Assembly (NCBI GenBank): GCA_013154375.1
Contig: JAADCR010000022.1
Span: 1-51,536, forward strand
Reading direction: 5' to 3'
Source: Aquificota bacterium
GTDB lineage: Bacteria; Aquificota; Aquificia; Aquificales; Aquificaceae
DNA length: 51,536 nt
Shown: positions 39,983 to 48,104 of the stretch, piece by piece
Layout: every line of letters begins with the position of its first letter
How positions within the stretch are numbered: the first letter of the stretch is position 1
The notes under the pieces: generated by a model
The model's input: only the letters and a program-made list of their open reading frames with translations
What the model was told of the DNA's origin: nothing
Databases searched by the model: none
Made by a program: the position numbers and the translations under genes

Positions 39983-41677
39983 CTAAAGCCAGAAAGGCAC
40001 GTCCCCCGAAGGGAGCTCCCTTAAAAGCTCTCTAAAAAAGCCCGCCCTTTTAAGCGTCACGGGCATGGACGGCGGGAGCGACAGCAGCGTAAGAGATAGT
40101 AGAAAAGAGGCGTGGCGACTAAGCGGGAGCGTGCCGCGGCGTCGGCGGACCAGAAGAGGAGCGGCCCTATCGGAGACCGATAGGAGAAACCCGTCGGGCT
40201 TAAGCTCGTAAAAGGCTCCCTTTGAGCTTTTTACGGAGAAAAAGACGCCCTTAACGGGCGTAATCTCTAAAACCTCCGTCTCTACCGGCAAGCCCGCCAG
40301 CTGCTTCAGCTCCTCGTCCTCGAGCTGCCCGTCGGCGTGAAAGACCACCCTACCCTTAACCCCGTTAAGCAGCGGCTCGAGCTCTTTAAGCTCCTCGGCC
40401 AGACGGTAGCCCAGAAAGGCCCCCTTAGCCGAGAAGAGCTTAACGAGGTACGGCTTCCTACCTTCAATCCCGACAAAGAGCTCCGCCTCTAAAGGCTCTT
40501 TTAGCAGAAACGGGTGGCTACCCGTCTTTAAAAGGCTCTGCGCATAGACCGAGAGAAGCACCTTTAAGAAGTTCTTACTCTTCAGACTGTCGGTAAGCAC
40601 CACCTGAGAGGGTTTGCCGCGCTTAAGACAGCTGCGCTTTATAAACTCGTAAAGCGTCTTACTCCGCTCCACCGGCGGGTTAAACGGCTCCAGAAAGGCC
40701 AGCAGCAGCTCCTCGTCAAAGCTCTCAAGCAGCGGACTTAAAGCCCGACGCGCCTCCGGGCGCGTCTCCGCCTTTACCACCGTAGGACCGTTTACCTTAA
40801 GCCTTACGCCCTTGGCGTAAAAGAAGCCTTTAAGGCGGCGCAGAAAAAGCCGGTCGTGCATAAGCGCCTTGGACGACTGGACCACCGCCACCGCCCTTAC
40901 GGAAAGCTCTTTCTTTTTTAGAAACGGCTTACCCCTAACGAGAAGCGCCTCGGGCGCTAACGAGCTTCTGCCCGAAGCGTCTACCAGCCTTCGGGCGTAG
41001 CTCACGCGGACGCGCACGGGCTCCTCTTTACTTATGCTCCAGCCGTAGTGCTTAAGGACGGACGCGTAAAAGCTCCTTAAGCTCTTTACGAGCTTAAAAG
41101 AGGGTCTGCCGGCGGAGCCGAGCAGCTCGTACGCGGACCACGCGTCTAAAAGCTTGCCCGAGGTGAGCTTAACCCCCTCCGGACCGGCCTGCTCGGCGTA
41201 GTAAAGCTGCCCGTCTTCTACGTTTAAGACCCAGCCGTTTCTAACCGGCTCTTGTGCAACGGGCTTACGCCTCACCACCAGACTCCGGACCGAGAGCACG
41301 AGGCGCTCCCCTAAAAAGCGCTCCTCGGGCAGAAAGTAAAGCAGACGCTCCCGGTCTATCCTCCTCCGCCTCTTTAACAGAAAACGCTTTCTAAGCCCGA
41401 GGGCTCTTACAAAGGAGTAAAACAGCGTCGGCAGCTCCTCCGCCGTAGGGGCGGTAAGCTCGGGCGCGAGCTTTTTTAGCGGGTGGCCGTCTTTAAAGAG
41501 GTACTCCTCTTCCACCTCGCCCAGCAGGTAGAGCCGTCCGTTACGGAAGAAAAAGGGAAGAGACAGACGCGACAGCACCTCCTCGGGCCCGGGAAGCTCT
41601 ACGAGCGGCTCGTAGACGGTAAAAAGGGTAGGCCGGAAGGTAACGCGGTAAAGGTTTGTAAGGAGCGCCCTTCCCAC
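39983..41677 (-). CDS. ago: Prokaryotic Argonaute of the Aquifex type, catalytic site degenerate
   Basis: A 564-residue Argonaute-like protein. The start (residues 1-20) holds NLYRVTFRP, as in Aquifex aeolicus Ago as I recall it. Further matches are YGWSISKEE (211-219), GKPFLKKKELSV (249-260), LYEFIKRSCLKRGKPSQVVL (342-361), LLKTGSHP and FVGIE (401-405). The MID pocket for the guide 5' phosphate is complete: Y343, K347, Q358, K384, at the spacings of AfPiwi. PIWI catalytic positions are E405 (for Asp), D449 (FHADG) and G546 (for Asp). The PAZ region (about 135-195) is shorter than in the 706-residue Aquifex protein. It ends in hydrophobic PFWL, typical of Ago C-termini. Likely guide-binding but not cutting. 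The start is GTG behind a TATAAT; no effector gene is next to it. Confidence 0.88.
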   Translation of the reverse strand: MGRALLTNLYRVTFRPTLFTVYEPLVELPGPEEVLSRLSLPFFFRNGRLYLLGEVEEEYLFKDGHPLKKLAPELTAPTAEELPTLFYSFVRALGLRKRFLLKRRRRIDRERLLYFLPEERFLGERLVLSVRSLVVRRKPVAQEPVRNGWVLNVEDGQLYYAEQAGPEGVKLTSGKLLDAWSAYELLGSAGRPSFKLVKSLRSFYASVLKHYGWSISKEEPVRVRVSYARRLVDASGRSSLAPEALLVRGKPFLKKKELSVRAVAVVQSSKALMHDRLFLRRLKGFFYAKGVRLKVNGPTVVKAETRPEARRALSPLLESFDEELLLAFLEPFNPPVERSKTLYEFIKRSCLKRGKPSQVVLTDSLKSKNFLKVLLSVYAQSLLKTGSHPFLLKEPLEAELFVGIEGRKPYLVKLFSAKGAFLGYRLAEELKELEPLLNGVKGRVVFHADGQLEDEELKQLAGLPVETEVLEITPVKGVFFSVKSSKGAFYELKPDGFLLSVSDRAAPLLVRRRRGTLPLSRHASFLLSLTLLSLPPSMPVTLKRAGFFRELLRELPSGDVPFWL

Positions 41678-41685
41678 CGCTTCAG

Positions 41686-41695
41686 ATTATAGAAT
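41686..41695. promoter_or_regulatory. Overlapping -10 elements of divergent ago and arsA
   Basis: The minus-strand TATAAT (41686-41691) lies 8 bases before the ago GTG. The plus-strand TAGAAT (41690-41695) lies 9 bases before the arsA ATG. The two hexamers share 2 bases, so one RNA polymerase would block the other. Neither gene has a Shine-Dalgarno sequence, and the whole intergenic space is only 27 bases. Confidence 0.6.
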
Positions 41696-41704
41696 AGAGT
41701 TTTT

Positions 41705-42901
41705 ATGAGGATTATACTCTTCTCGGGGAAAGGGGGCGTAGGTAAGACCACCGTATCGGCCGCAACGGCCTGTAAGCTGGCCGACGAGGGGAAGAAGGTT
41801 ATCGTAGTCTCGCTCGACCCGGCACACTCGCTTATGGACGCGTTCGACGTGCCCGAGGAGCAGAGGGTTAAGGCCCGCGGCCTGCCTATAAAGGTAGACG
41901 AGAACCTCGAGATTCAGGAGCTGGACATACAGGAGGAGGTGGAGCGCTACTGGGGCGAGGTGTACCGGTTTATAGAGCTGCTTTTTAACACCACGGGCCT
42001 GCACGAGATACTGGCCGACGAGCTTGCCATACTGCCGGGCATGGAGGAGATAACGAGTCTGCTTTACGTAAACAAGTACTACAACGAGGGTAAGCACGAC
42101 GTTCTCATCCTTGACCTCCCGCCCACGGGTGAGAGCATAAGGTTCGTCTCCATGCCCATAGTCCTCAAGTGGTACATGAAGAAGATTTTTAAAACTGAGC
42201 GTCTTATAATGCGGATGGCCCGTCCCACGGTAGGCCGGATGACGGACGTCCCGCTGCCGGACGAGGAGTACTTTAAGGCTCTCGAGACCTTCTACGAACG
42301 GCTAAAGGGCGTAGACGAGGTTCTCGTTAACCCTGAGCTTACGTCCGTACGCATCGTAGCCAACCCCGAGAAGATGGTACTTAAAGAGAGCCAGCGGGCC
42401 TTTCTCTACTTCTCGCTCTTCGGCGTTAACGTAGACGCGGTTATCGTAAACAAGGTCCTGCCCGAAGAGGAGCTAAAGCGCGAGAGCTGCCCGTTTTTAA
42501 GGAGGTGGCTCGAGCTTCAGAAAAAGTACGTAAAAGAGATAGAGGAGTACTTCTCGCCCGTGCCTGTGTTTAAGGTACCCCTTATGGAAGAAGAGGTGGT
42601 CGGTAAGGAGAAGCTTAAAGCCTTTGCCGAGCTTATATACGGCGACAGACCCCCCGACGCGGTCTTTCACAAGGAGCTGCCTTACAAGATAGAGCCGGCC
42701 GACGGCGGGTACGTTATAAAGATAAAGGCTCCCGGCGTTAAAAAGGAGGGCCTCTCGCTGGCCAAGGGCGAGGACGAGATAGTGGTGAGGGTGGGCAACT
42801 TTAAGACGCACGTGCTGCTTCCTAAAAAGCTCCGTCAGCTCGAGCCGGAGAAGGCAAAAGTGGAAGACGGCTGGATACTTATCTACTTAAAGGAGCGGTA
42901 A
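41705..42901 (+). CDS. ArsA/Get3-family ATPase with C-terminal HSP20-like domain
   Basis: A 398-residue deviant-Walker ATPase. The P-loop is FSGKGGVGKTT (6-16), switch I is LDPAHSL, and switch II lies in LDLPPTGESIRF. Residues 1-300 form one ArsA/Get3 half; the last ~90 residues form a beta-rich HSP20/alpha-crystallin-like domain, VIKIKAPGVKKEGLSLAKGE, as in the ArsA_HSP20 group. The protein has one ATPase half, so it would act as a dimer. Such bacterial members are not proven arsenite pumps; targeting of membrane or metal-binding clients is possible. No arsB or arsR is nearby. The flavodoxin gene follows after 10 bases. Confidence 0.88.
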   Translation: MRIILFSGKGGVGKTTVSAATACKLADEGKKVIVVSLDPAHSLMDAFDVPEEQRVKARGLPIKVDENLEIQELDIQEEVERYWGEVYRFIELLFNTTGLHEILADELAILPGMEEITSLLYVNKYYNEGKHDVLILDLPPTGESIRFVSMPIVLKWYMKKIFKTERLIMRMARPTVGRMTDVPLPDEEYFKALETFYERLKGVDEVLVNPELTSVRIVANPEKMVLKESQRAFLYFSLFGVNVDAVIVNKVLPEEELKRESCPFLRRWLELQKKYVKEIEEYFSPVPVFKVPLMEEEVVGKEKLKAFAELIYGDRPPDAVFHKELPYKIEPADGGYVIKIKAPGVKKEGLSLAKGEDEIVVRVGNFKTHVLLPKKLRQLEPEKAKVEDGWILIYLKER

Positions 42902-42911
42902 AATCTAACCT

Positions 42912-43469
42912 ATGGGTAAGGTACTCGTCCTGTACGACACGAAGACGGGAAACACCTCCAAGATGGCCCGTCTGGTGGCCGAGGGGGCGAAAAGCGTAGA
43001 GGGGACGGAGGTAAGGCTTAAGCACGTAGACGAGGCTAGAAAGGAAGACGTGCTCTGGGCCGACGGGCTGGCGGTGGGTACGCCCACGCACATGGGCATG
43101 CTCTCGTGGAAGCTTAAACGCTTTTTCGACGAAGAGCTTATAGACCTCTGGGGAAGGATAGACGGTAAGATAGGCTGCGCCTTCTCGTCCTCCGGCGGCT
43201 GGGGCGGCGGTAACGAGATAGCGTGCGCCTCGGTGCTTACGGTGCTTGTGAACTTCGGCTTTCTCGTTTTCGGCGTTACGGACTACGTGGGCAAGAAGTT
43301 TACGCTCCACTACGGAGCCGTAGTAGCGGGTGAGCCGAGAAGCGAAGAAGAGCAAGAAGCGTGCCGGAGGCTGGGCCGCAGGCTCGCCGAGTGGGTAGCG
43401 GTTTTCGTAGACGGTAAGAAGGAGCTTTTAGAGCGGATAAGAAACGACGAGAGCCGTTTCGTCGACTGA
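42912..43469 (+). CDS. Flavodoxin-like NAD(P)H:quinone-type protein (WrbA-like)
   Basis: A 185-residue flavodoxin fold. The FMN phosphate loop is LYDTKTGNTSKMA (8-20), the isoalloxazine loop is GTPTHMG (about 57-63), and the second FMN loop is FSSSGGWGGGNE. These match WrbA-type and flavodoxin-like proteins rather than small electron-transfer flavodoxins. A TAAAAT hexamer overlaps the arsA stop, 7 bases before the ATG, so it may have its own leaderless promoter. It sits between the ArsA-like ATPase and an aminotransferase; a redox role linked to either is unproven. Confidence 0.82.
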   Translation: MGKVLVLYDTKTGNTSKMARLVAEGAKSVEGTEVRLKHVDEARKEDVLWADGLAVGTPTHMGMLSWKLKRFFDEELIDLWGRIDGKIGCAFSSSGGWGGGNEIACASVLTVLVNFGFLVFGVTDYVGKKFTLHYGAVVAGEPRSEEEQEACRRLGRRLAEWVAVFVDGKKELLERIRNDESRFVD

Positions 43470-43478
43470 GGGCAGGAG

Positions 43479-44723
43479 ATGATAAACGACCCTATGGACT
43501 GGGCCTTCCCGAGGATAAAGCGTCTGCCGCCTTACGTCTTCTCTATAGTTAACGAGCTTAAGTACAAGCTCCGCCGTCAGGGCGAGGACATCGTAGACCT
43601 CGGGATGGGAAACCCCAACGTCCCGCCGGCAAAGCACATTATAGACAAGCTCTGCGAGGTGGCCCAGAGGCCCAACGTCCACGGCTACTCCGCCTCTAAA
43701 GGCATCCCGCGCTTAAGAAAAGCCATATGCGACTTTTACGAGCGGCGCTTCGGCGTTAAGCTCGACCCCGAGCGCGAGGCGATACTTACCATAGGCGCTA
43801 AAGAGGGCTACTCGCACCTTATACTGGCCATGACCTCGCCCGGCGATACGGTCATCGTCCCTAACCCAACGTACCCCATTCACTACTACGCGCCCATAAT
43901 AGCCGGCGGCGAGGTCCACTCGGTACCCTTAAGCGTGGAAGAGGAGAACTACCAAGAGAGCTTTTTAAGAAGGCTCTACGAGATAGTTAAAACAGCCATG
44001 CCTAAACCTAAGGCCGTGGTGGTCAGCTTCCCGCACAACCCCACCACCGCCACGGTGGAGCTCGACTTTTTTAAAGAGCTCGTCCGGTTCGCCCGCGAGC
44101 AGGGCCTCTGGGTCATCCACGACTTTGCTTACGCGGACATAGCCTTTGACGGGTACGAGCCGCCCTCTATACTGCAGGTGCCGGGCGCTAAGGAGGTGGC
44201 GGTAGAGATTTACTCTATGTCTAAGGGCTTCTCCATGGCCGGGTGGCGCGTGGCCTTCGTGGTAGGCAACGAGCTGCTTATAAAGAATCTGGCCCACCTT
44301 AAGAGCTACCTCGACTACGGCGTCTTTACGCCCATACAGGTGGCCTCTATAGTGGCGCTCGAGGGGCCTTACGAGGTGGTCCGCGAGACGGCAAAGGTTT
44401 ACGAGCGGCGCCGTAACATCCTCGTAGACGGGCTTAACAAGCTCGGCTGGCCGGTAAAGAAGCCTAAGGCCACCATGTTCGTCTGGGCCAAGATACCCGA
44501 GTGGGTAAAGATGGGCTCGCTCGAGTTTGCCATGTTTCTGCTTAAAGAGGCGAAGGTGGCGGTGGCACCGGGGGTGGGCTTCGGCCAGTACGGGGAGGGC
44601 TACGTCCGGTTTGCGCTCGTGGAGAACGAGCAGCGCATAAGGCAGGCCGTTAGGGGGATAAGGCGGGCCTTTAGGAAGCTCCAGCGGGAGGTCAGGAGGC
44701 TTGAGCCCGAGAGAAGTTCTTAA
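43479..44723 (+). CDS. Class I PLP-dependent aminotransferase (alanine transaminase AlaC-like)
   Basis: A 414-residue fold-type I aminotransferase. [12 protein letters not shown] at the start, [34 protein letters not shown], and the PLP-binding Lys in [13 protein letters not shown] match the AlaC group, which makes alanine from pyruvate and glutamate. LL-diaminopimelate aminotransferase is a close alternative. GGAG directly abuts the first ATG, too close for a ribosome site. An ATG five codons later (43494) begins right at MDWAFPRIK and may be the real start. The small CC protein gene begins inside its 3' end. Confidence 0.88.
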   Translation: MINDPMDWAFPRIKRLPPYVFSIVNELKYKLRRQGEDIVDLGMGNPNVPPAKHIIDKLCEVAQRPNVHGYSASKGIPRLRKAICDFYERRFGVKLDPEREAILTIGAKEGYSHLILAMTSPGDTVIVPNPTYPIHYYAPIIAGGEVHSVPLSVEEENYQESFLRRLYEIVKTAMPKPKAVVVSFPHNPTTATVELDFFKELVRFAREQGLWVIHDFAYADIAFDGYEPPSILQVPGAKEVAVEIYSMSKGFSMAGWRVAFVVGNELLIKNLAHLKSYLDYGVFTPIQVASIVALEGPYEVVRETAKVYERRRNILVDGLNKLGWPVKKPKATMFVWAKIPEWVKMGSLEFAMFLLKEAKVAVAPGVGFGQYGEGYVRFALVENEQRIRQAVRGIRRAFRKLQREVRRLEPERSS

Positions 44724-44943
44724 GGAGTTTTACCGGCTTAAGATAGGCAGCGGCTTTTTAAGGGAAGCCCGCGAGCTGGAGGAGTTTTTTACGTTCCTGC
44801 TTCTGGCCGAGTTTTTCGGCCTCAGCGCGCCTTACAAGCTTCTCTTTGCCGAGCTTACGCCCGAGCTTTTAGAGGCGTTCCACGCTTGGCACCGGCGGGC
44901 CGGCTTTAAAACCAGCCCGCTCGAGTACCTGCCCTGCTGTTAA
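44701..44943 (+). CDS. Small protein ending in Cys-Cys (resembles cory-CC-star proteins)
   Basis: An 80-residue protein, starting at TTG inside the last 23 bases of the aminotransferase. The core [20 protein letters not shown] and the tail [21 protein letters not shown] (split by the Trp-His pair) end at the stop with two cysteines. From memory this matches a family NCBI calls cory-CC-star, found near ArsA-family ATPases. The context of an ArsA-like gene three positions upstream agrees. The paired terminal cysteines suggest metal, arsenite or thiol chemistry, but no function is established. AGGAGG is only 1 base before the TTG, so the start is uncertain. Confidence 0.62.
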   Translation: MSPREVLKEFYRLKIGSGFLREARELEEFFTFLLLAEFFGLSAPYKLLFAELTPELLEAFHAWHRRAGFKTSPLEYLPCC

Positions 44944-45698
44944 CGGATAAGCTCGTCGAGCACCTTCTCGTCGCTCGGCAGACCCGTAATGACCTTACCC
45001 GTCATGCCCACGATAGTAGGCGTAGAGCTTACGCCCATCTGAGAGAGCTCTTTTACGTTCCGCTCTATCTTCTTGCGCCCTTCCTCGCAGAGGTTCTCGG
45101 GCTTAAAGTCTTTGTGGACGTACTCGTAGCCTTTTTTAGAGCAGACGATGTCTACGGCCTTGTCGAAGGCCTCGGGGTGCATGGGCAGCGGGAAGAAGAT
45201 GTGTCGTATCTCTACGCCGCGCTTTTTAGCCCACTCTTTTAAGATGGGCTCGGTTTTGCGGCAGAACGGGCAGTCGGGGTCGGATATAAAGTAGACGTAC
45301 TTTTTAGCGCCTTCGTTAAACTTCAGGTCCGTAAGCTCTTCGAGCTTTTTAAGCTCTTTCTCGGTGACGCGGGCGTACTTGTTGGCCAGCTCCCTCGAGA
45401 CGTTTACCTGACGACGGACGTCTATAACGTGTCCAGAGATGAGGTAGTTTAGCTTCGGGTCCATGTAGAGGACGAAGGTGTTAAAGCCTTTTTTAAGAAC
45501 CACGGCGCAGAGGTTGAGGTCTTTAAGCGGCTCTACGCTTACGACCTGCCAGCCTTCGCCCACTAAGGGCTTAAGCTTCTCTTGAAAGGCCAGCTTAGAA
45601 GGGCACGAAGGCGCTTGCGCCTTCGTCTCTTTCTTCTCTTCTCCTTTACAAGCTACCAGCCACGAGAGGGCGAGCGCTAAGATAACGCCTCTCTTCAT
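44940..45698 (-). CDS. DsbC/DsbG-like thioredoxin-fold lipoprotein
   Basis: A 252-residue periplasmic disulfide isomerase-like lipoprotein. The lipobox is SWLVAC (Cys 17), followed by a Lys/Glu-rich linker. A DsbC_N-like region (about 35-95) precedes a thioredoxin fold with CPFC in SDPDCPFCRK and cis-Pro in GVSSTPTIVG. DsbC homologues are usually soluble dimers; the lipid anchor is notable. It would correct disulfides or keep cytochrome and other exported cysteines reduced. TAAGGAGG precedes the ATG; the start overlaps the stop of the next gene upstream by 4 bases. A long hairpin lies in the linker-coding region. Confidence 0.86.
   Translation of the reverse strand: MKRGVILALALSWLVACKGEEKKETKAQAPSCPSKLAFQEKLKPLVGEGWQVVSVEPLKDLNLCAVVLKKGFNTFVLYMDPKLNYLISGHVIDVRRQVNVSRELANKYARVTEKELKKLEELTDLKFNEGAKKYVYFISDPDCPFCRKTEPILKEWAKKRGVEIRHIFFPLPMHPEAFDKAVDIVCSKKGYEYVHKDFKPENLCEEGRKKIERNVKELSQMGVSSTPTIVGMTGKVITGLPSDEKVLDELIR
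45605..45626. repeat. 10-bp inverted repeat in the linker of the DsbC-like gene
   Basis: ACGAAGGCGC and its exact complement GCGCCTTCGT are separated by TT only. On the coding strand it spells Thr-Lys-Ala-Gln-Ala-Pro-Ser in the lipoprotein linker. The plus strand continues with a C/T-rich run, so an antisense terminator is conceivable; chance is also possible. Confidence 0.55.
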
Positions 45699-45973
45699 GC
45701 CTTACCTCCTTTTACTCTCTCTTTAAGGTATAGATAAGCGCGGCGGACGGCAAACAGAAAGAGTATCGCCAGCAGAGCCTCGAGGGCTATAAGCAGGCCT
45801 CCCAGAAAGGGGTGCCGCTCGTACAGCTCTAAGGTCTTCTGTAGCAGCCAGACGTACGTAAGAAGGCCCAGAAGGGTAAGAACGAAGGCGCCCAGCGTGA
45901 GGGCGAAAAGGGGAGCTAAGAGAAACCTGAGAAGCTGGAGAAAGAAGCGCGAGAGGATAAGGCGGAGCCACAT
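45695..45973 (-). CDS. Small two-helix membrane protein of unknown function
   Basis: A 92-residue protein with hydrophobic helices at about 18-45 and 55-75 and basic ends (YLYLKERVKGGKA), so both termini are likely cytoplasmic. No family is recognised. It starts where leuA ends (1 base shared) and ends 4 bases into the DsbC-like gene, so it belongs to the leuA transcript. A role in export of the neighbouring lipoprotein is possible but speculative. Confidence 0.68.
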   Translation of the reverse strand: MWLRLILSRFFLQLLRFLLAPLFALTLGAFVLTLLGLLTYVWLLQKTLELYERHPFLGGLLIALEALLAILFLFAVRRAYLYLKERVKGGKA

Positions 45974-47535
45974 TAAACGGTCCCTTCCTCCCTTACGCGC
46001 TTGCGCTGGAGTATGTACTCTTTTCTTACTATAGCCCTGTTGAGGGCGTCGGTAAAGGCTTTCACGGAGGCTTTTATGATGTCGGTGTCTACGCCCCTGC
46101 CGGAGGCTTTAACGCCGTCGAGCTCTAAAACGACGCGGGCCTCAGCTTGGGCGTCGGTGTTAGGCGTGAGGGCCTTTATGGAGTAGTCGAGGAGTCTCGG
46201 CTCGAGGGCGAGGGCCTTCTGGATGGCCTTTATGGTAGCGTCCACGGGGCCGTTGCCCGTGGCGGTAGCTTCGCGCTCTTGGCCTTTAAAAAGAAGTTTT
46301 ACGGTGGCGGTGGGTATGAGGTTGTCGCCGCTCTGGACCTGAAAGTGGAGCACCTTTACCGGCTCGTGGTCCTGAACCTGAACGAACTCTTGGTAGACGA
46401 GTGCCTCGAGGTCCTCGTCGTAGACCTCCTTCTTCCTGTCGGCGAGCTCTTTAAACCGCTCAAACAGCCTGTCGAGCTCTTCTTTGGTGAAGGTAAAGCC
46501 GAGCTCCTCGAGACGCTTTTTCAGCGCGTGCCGTCCGCTGTGCTTACCCAGCACTATCCTGCTCATGGGGAAGCCCACGTCTTCGGGGTTCATTATCTCG
46601 TAAGTAAGGCGGTGGCTGAGAACGCCGTGCTGGTGTATGCCGCTCTCGTGGGCGAAGGCGTTGTCGCCTACTATGGCCTTGTTGGGCTGGACGAAGCTGC
46701 CCGTAATTCTACACAGGAGCCGGGAGGTTTTGTAGAGCTCTCTCGTGTTTACGCCGGTGTAAAGGCCGCCGAAGTAGTCGCGCCTTACCTTAAGCGCCAT
46801 GACCACCTCTTCGAGCGCGGCGTTGCCCGCCCGCTCGCCTATCCCGTTTACGGTACACTCGACCTGACGGGCGCCGTGCTTAACGGCCGTCAGCGAGTTG
46901 GCGGTGGCTAGGCCGAGGTCGTCGTGGCAGTGGACGCTTAAAACCACCTTGTCCACGTTAGGGACGTTGTTGAGGATGTCCTCTATAAGCTTCCCGAACT
47001 CCTCGGGTACGGCGTAGCCCACCGTGTCGGGTATGTTGATAACGGTGGCCCCGCTCTTTATGGCCGTCTCTATAGCCTTGTAGAGAAACTCCCGCTCGCT
47101 GCGCGTCGCGTCCTCGCACGAGAACTCCACGTCGTCGGTAAAGTTCCGGGCGAAAGAGACGGCCTTTTTTATCCGCTCGAGAACCTCCTCGGGGCTCATC
47201 CTTAGCTTGTAGCGCATGTGTATGGGCGAGGTGGCTATAAAGGTGTGTATCCGCCTCCTCTCGGCCGGCTCTAAGGCTTTAGCCGCCGTCTCTATGTCGC
47301 TCTCGAGCGCACGGGCAAGCGAGCATATTACGGGCCCTTTTACCTCGCTCGCTATCCGTCTTACGGCCTCAAAGTCACCCCTCGAGGCCGCCGCAAAGCC
47401 CGCCTCTATGACGTCCACGCCGAGGCGTGCCAGCTGGTGGGCCATCTGGAGCTTCTCTTCCGTCGTCATGGAGAAGCCGGGCGCCTGCTCACCGTCTCTA
47501 AGCGTCGTGTCGAAGATGTAGACGCGCTCGCCCAT
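45973..47535 (-). CDS. leuA: 2-Isopropylmalate synthase
   Basis: A 520-residue enzyme that condenses acetyl-CoA and 2-oxoisovalerate, the first committed step of leucine synthesis. The catalytic TIM barrel (about 1-280) starts with FDTTLRDGEQAPGFS, and metal ligands lie in SVHCHDDLGLA. The swivel follows in TVNGIGERAGNA. A C-terminal regulatory domain (about 390-510) would bind leucine, seen in SIKALTPNTDAQAEA. Length is typical of the long, leucine-inhibited form. GGAGGTAGAG precedes the ATG. Its promoter overlaps a Fur-like inverted repeat. leuC, leuD and leuB are not in the window. Confidence 0.95.
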   Translation of the reverse strand: MGERVYIFDTTLRDGEQAPGFSMTTEEKLQMAHQLARLGVDVIEAGFAAASRGDFEAVRRIASEVKGPVICSLARALESDIETAAKALEPAERRRIHTFIATSPIHMRYKLRMSPEEVLERIKKAVSFARNFTDDVEFSCEDATRSEREFLYKAIETAIKSGATVINIPDTVGYAVPEEFGKLIEDILNNVPNVDKVVLSVHCHDDLGLATANSLTAVKHGARQVECTVNGIGERAGNAALEEVVMALKVRRDYFGGLYTGVNTRELYKTSRLLCRITGSFVQPNKAIVGDNAFAHESGIHQHGVLSHRLTYEIMNPEDVGFPMSRIVLGKHSGRHALKKRLEELGFTFTKEELDRLFERFKELADRKKEVYDEDLEALVYQEFVQVQDHEPVKVLHFQVQSGDNLIPTATVKLLFKGQEREATATGNGPVDATIKAIQKALALEPRLLDYSIKALTPNTDAQAEARVVLELDGVKASGRGVDTDIIKASVKAFTDALNRAIVRKEYILQRKRVREEGTV

Positions 47536-47552
47536 CTCTACCTCCGTCTAAT

Positions 47553-47583
47553 TGAAAATAATTCTCAGATAAAAGTAGTTCAA
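47553..47583 (-). promoter_or_regulatory. leuA promoter overlapping a Fur-like 7-1-7 inverted repeat
   Basis: On the minus strand TTGAAC (47578-47583) is followed after 17 bases by TATTTT (47555-47560). Covering this -10 is TGAGAAT-T-ATTTTCA (47553-47567), which differs from the Fur 7-1-7 consensus TGATAAT-n-ATTATCA at one position in each arm. It could make leuA responsive to iron through Fur or a relative. Binding is inferred only. Confidence 0.55.
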
Positions 47584-47585
47584 GT

Positions 47586-48056
47586 TTAGGCCTCGAGCCC
47601 GGCCAGACGCTTGCTCAGGTACTTTTTGTAAGGGTTGCAGCTCTCGACGAAGTCTTTAAGCGTTTTGTTGGCGCCCTGAGGCTGCTCGAGGGCCTTAAGG
47701 GCCTCTTTTACCCTCTTCTCGTTCTCGGGCGTGGGGTTTTTCTTGTAGACGTTAGAGGCGGCCTCGAACTCCTTAAGGGCTTTTTTTAACGGGAGAGCCT
47801 GCTCGAGGGCCTGCTCGGCCTCTTTTACGGTCTCCTCGGCCCGCGCTTTCACCTCCTGAGAGAGGTTTTTAGCCGAGCCGAGGGCCTGCTTAAGCTCCTC
47901 GAGCTTAGCGGCGAGCTTGTTCTGCGTCTTTAAAAAGAGGCCTACGCTGGCGCAGAGGTCCTTCCCCTGCTCGAAGGCCTTAGCGTAGTAGCCTTTAAGC
48001 GCCTGCGTGAGGTTTTTAACGTCGTTGGCGAGTACCTTTACTTTCCCTTCCGTCAT
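47586..48056 (-). CDS. Coiled-coil protein of unknown function
   Basis: A 156-residue, mostly helical and charged protein without signal or membrane segment. Heptad-like repeats cover about 45-100 ([34 protein letters not shown]). Two single cysteines occur ([10 protein letters not shown] and [10 protein letters not shown]). Lys and Glu alternate strongly, as in thermophile structural proteins. No family recognised. GGGAGGTAGAG precedes the ATG, and a TATAAT-like element lies upstream in the region shared with divergent lepB. Confidence 0.65.
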   Translation of the reverse strand: MTEGKVKVLANDVKNLTQALKGYYAKAFEQGKDLCASVGLFLKTQNKLAAKLEELKQALGSAKNLSQEVKARAEETVKEAEQALEQALPLKKALKEFEAASNVYKKNPTPENEKRVKEALKALEQPQGANKTLKDFVESCNPYKKYLSKRLAGLEA

Positions 48057-48104
48057 TCTCTACCTCCCGGAAGCGGTGCGTAAGTAGTTTATTATAAGGA
48101 TAAT

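Noticed and set aside
41705-42901. ArsA-like ATPase as part of an arsenite efflux operon
   Set aside because: No arsB, arsR, arsC or arsD is nearby, and the protein has a single ATPase half with an HSP20-like tail.
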